Shown here: positions 5,440 through 7,013 of the stretch, in pieces
How positions within the stretch are numbered: the first letter of the stretch is position 1
Layout of the letters: each line of letters begins with the position of its first letter
Origin: Bacteriovoracaceae bacterium UBA6261
GTDB lineage: Bacteria > Bdellovibrionota > Bacteriovoracia > Bacteriovoracales > Bacteriovoracaceae
DNA length: 7,013 nucleotides
Assembly (NCBI GenBank): GCA_002440825.1
Contig: DJVH01000114.1
Coordinates: forward strand, 544 to 7,556
Direction of reading: 5' to 3'
Position numbers and translations under genes: made by a program
Notes under the pieces: generated by a model
What the model was told of the DNA's origin: nothing
The model's input: only the letters and a program-made list of their open reading frames with translations
The model's database searches: none

Positions 5440-6570
5440 CTATCTAATTTTCAATACATTGTCACTTTCAATCACCTTCGGCATAACCCTAAAGTTATCA
5501 GTGACCCCCTTAACATCTACACCGGCCATGCGGATATAGATTTGAAAGGTTTTAAAGTCGGCCCATCCTCCCATCTTCATAACTTGAGTTGGCTCTGCTC
5601 CTGATGCCAGAACATGAGTAGCAAAGCAAGCTCGCAATGTATGGAAGTTGACATATTTTTCTATTCCGAAACTTCTTAAAAAAGTTCTTAGAATTTCTCC
5701 GGCTATTCCATGATCCCAGCCCGATAAGCGTGGCAATACAAATTCCTCATTACCTCTGATATTTTTTAGCTCAATAAAAACAGCTTTTAAATCTGATGAA
5801 ATATGGCCATTTCGCCAATCAGAGTTTTTGGTTGTTTTAATTTCGCCTAATCTTTGGCAAAAAGATTTTGTAATCCTAATCAAATGATTATCTAAATCAA
5901 TGTCACTCCATTTTAAAGCATACAACTCACCCGATCTCATTCCCGTTAAAAGTGCAACTGCCCAAACGTGCTTCCATGGATGGTCACGATTAAATGCTTC
6001 AAACATTAACTGCTTAATTTCTTCCGTCGTGAGAATTGGCTTCATTTTTTTTTCTTCTTTAGGAAGTTCCATACCATGAACAGGACTAGTTTTAGCATCT
6101 GAAATCAAACCTTCCTCAACTCCCCAGTTAAAAACTTGATTGATAAAACCTTTAATGTGTTTGATTCGTGACAAACTCAAGCCTGAATTAAACAAGGAAT
6201 CAATCAGTTTTCTTCCATCTGCTCTCGTTAGTTCTCCAGTTCTTTTTATTAACCATGATTCTGTATGAAGAAATAAAGTATTTTCTGCAGTAATTAAGTA
6301 CTCTCTGGAATATTTTTTTATGTAATGTCGATTTCTCATTTGGATCACCCAACGATTAATAATTTCTTTCCAAAGATACCCCTTTCCTTCGATTCTACTA
6401 ATTTCTTCATGACATGCTTTAAAAAGCTTTCCCTCTTCTCGTCTCGCTTCTGCCATCGTTGCTATATCTCTTTTAAGTTTTTGCACTCGTACTTTTTGTT
6501 CTGTACTTCGCAATGAAACATAAACTCGATAAAGCGTCTTTCCATTTTTTTCATAAACCTTGATTGCCAT
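5440..6570 (-). CDS. int: tyrosine recombinase / phage-type integrase
   Basis: A 376-residue enzyme of usual length for an element integrase, catalysing site-specific insertion and, with an excisionase, removal of the element. Visible parts: an N-terminal arm-type DNA-binding region (about 1-60, with KNGKTLYRVYV); a core-binding helical domain (about 64-155); a catalytic domain (about 175-350). All catalytic residues are present in order: Arg212 (LLTGMRSGELYALKWSDID), Lys248 (KTTKNSDWR), His310 and Arg313 (HTLRACFATHVL), Trp336 (GGWADF, replacing the commoner His) and the nucleophile Tyr345 (FQIYIRMAG). The 23- and 9-residue spacings after Arg313 are those of active enzymes. ATG 6568-6570 has AGGAG six bases upstream (plus-strand 6577-6581). 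The gene follows the xis-like gene by 14 bp and ends in a hairpin. It marks the right part of the window as a mobile element. Confidence 0.95.
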   Translation of the reverse strand: MAIKVYEKNGKTLYRVYVSLRSTEQKVRVQKLKRDIATMAEARREEGKLFKACHEEISRIEGKGYLWKEIINRWVIQMRNRHYIKKYSREYLITAENTLFLHTESWLIKRTGELTRADGRKLIDSLFNSGLSLSRIKHIKGFINQVFNWGVEEGLISDAKTSPVHGMELPKEEKKMKPILTTEEIKQLMFEAFNRDHPWKHVWAVALLTGMRSGELYALKWSDIDLDNHLIRITKSFCQRLGEIKTTKNSDWRNGHISSDLKAVFIELKNIRGNEEFVLPRLSGWDHGIAGEILRTFLRSFGIEKYVNFHTLRACFATHVLASGAEPTQVMKMGGWADFKTFQIYIRMAGVDVKGVTDNFRVMPKVIESDNVLKIR

Positions 6571-6584
6571 ACTTGTCTCCTGTT

Positions 6585-6836
6585 TTAATAAACAGCTAAA
6601 TCAAGCATCTCATCAAGCTCATCTCTTCTAAAATACAAACGCCTCTTAAACTTTCTGGCCTTCAAGTCTCCTCGATAAACCAAATGTCTAATTGCGTCCG
6701 CTGTTTTTCGAAGATATCTTGCGGCATCTTCCGTCGTCATCCATATTAAATTGTTAAAGATCTCACCCGATTCCTTTGAATCAGTTTCTTTACTATAACT
6801 TATTTTTTTAGCTTCTTTAATAGCTTTTTTATCCAT
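6585..6836 (-). CDS. xis: excisionase-like helix-turn-helix protein
   Basis: An 83-residue protein. Residues 1-27 are a charged, Lys-rich leader. Residues 31-77 match the excisionase/MerR-like winged helix-turn-helix family (HTH_17 type): WMTTEDAARYLRKTADAIR gives helix, turn, recognition helix; then HLVYRGDLKARKF and RRLYFRRDEL form the wing and following helix. It lies directly between ssb and int on the same strand, the usual place for a recombination directionality factor that bends att DNA and shifts the integrase towards excision. Some members of this family are instead regulators of the int operon. ATG 6834-6836 is preceded by GAGGGAG (plus-strand 6842-6848) five bases upstream, within the 19-bp space after the ssb stop. 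The symbol is functional shorthand, not a family-level match. Confidence 0.85.
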   Translation of the reverse strand: MDKKAIKEAKKISYSKETDSKESGEIFNNLIWMTTEDAARYLRKTADAIRHLVYRGDLKARKFKRRLYFRRDELDEMLDLAVY

Positions 6837-6855
6837 TCGCTCTCCCTCATGTCTT

Positions 6856-7013
6856 CTAAAGTAAAGATTGCCCTACAGAAAACGCTCTAACCTCAAGATA
6901 TTCTTTCTCAATCCCATCTCGGTTAGTAAACGACCTTAAAATTAGTCGGCCTCGCACAAAAATATCGTTTCCCTTCCGTAAATGAACCGAGCACTGCTCG
7001 GCCAATTTTCCAA
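6856..7013 (-). CDS. ssb: single-stranded DNA-binding protein, C-terminal part only, no acidic tail
   Basis: The gene enters from the right edge; 51 codons before the TAG (6856-6858) are visible. They match the second half of the SSB OB-fold: GKLAEQCSVHLRKGNDIFVRG corresponds to E. coli SSB FGKLAEVASEYLRKGSQVYIEG, followed by RLILRSFTNRDGIEKEYLEVRAF, the long beta hairpin with RDG turn and last strand. The protein ends seven residues later (SVGQSLL), so it lacks the flexible linker and acidic DDDIPF-type tail that normally recruits repair proteins. SSB coats single-stranded DNA as a tetramer during replication, transfer or recombination. As first visible gene of the ssb-xis-int run it is probably encoded by the mobile element, not the host copy, and suggests conjugative or phage-like DNA processing genes beyond the edge. 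Full length would be about 105-115 residues. Confidence 0.88.
   Translation of the reverse strand, partial: GKLAEQCSVHLRKGNDIFVRGRLILRSFTNRDGIEKEYLEVRAFSVGQSLL

Noticed and set aside
5329..5604. Plus-strand 91-codon open frame across the int terminator
   Set aside because: It overlaps the int 3' end, the hairpin and the start of the cassette, and encodes no recognisable protein.
6325..6516. Plus-strand 63-codon open frame opposite the int N-terminus
   Set aside because: Phe/Ser/Cys-rich antisense translation of an AT-rich integrase; no start signal.

Overview
This window has two parts with different composition, and every convincing gene lies on the minus strand. The left part (1 to about 3,650) looks like ordinary chromosome of a Gram-negative bacterium: Sec-type signal peptides, a PAS-rich soluble histidine kinase, and roughly 45% G+C in the lines I sampled by eye. 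The style of the secreted proteins and the kinase reminds me of Bdellovibrio-like predatory bacteria (Bdellovibrionota), but no marker gene here proves it. The right part (about 3,680 to 7,013) is lower in G+C and carries integrase, excisionase-like and SSB genes, so it reads as one end of an integrated mobile element.

Layout from left to right: the N-terminal part of a small exported protein (1-155); an exported cysteine-peptidase-like protein (190-1434); a 655-residue hybrid-free sensor histidine kinase with three PAS modules (1579-3546), whose leader holds a perfect 7-bp hairpin next to the ribosome binding site; a 231-bp AT-rich junction (3547-3777) containing a terminator-like hairpin whose sequence also matches the usual 3' end of tmRNA, a classic integration target; a compact four-gene cassette (3778-5344); a strong hairpin terminator; then int (5440-6570), xis-like (6585-6836) and the 3' part of an ssb gene (6856-7013).

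The most interesting part is the four-gene cassette. In transcription order it encodes an unknown 96-residue protein, an unknown 180-residue His-rich protein that overlaps it by 4 bp (ATGA), a HEPN-domain protein, and a 106-residue protein with a BolA-like pattern that overlaps the HEPN gene by 28 bp. It sits in the cargo position beside an integrase, is the most AT-rich stretch of the window (about 22-38% G+C in sampled lines), and is built as two tightly coupled pairs. That is the usual look of toxin-antitoxin or anti-phage cargo. The HEPN gene is not paired with the expected MNT nucleotidyltransferase, so the pair may be undescribed. Function is inferred from architecture only.

The genes ssb, xis-like and int are spaced 14-19 bp apart and probably form one element operon that ends at the hairpin just after int. 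The cassette downstream therefore probably needs its own promoter. The histidine kinase has no response regulator in view.
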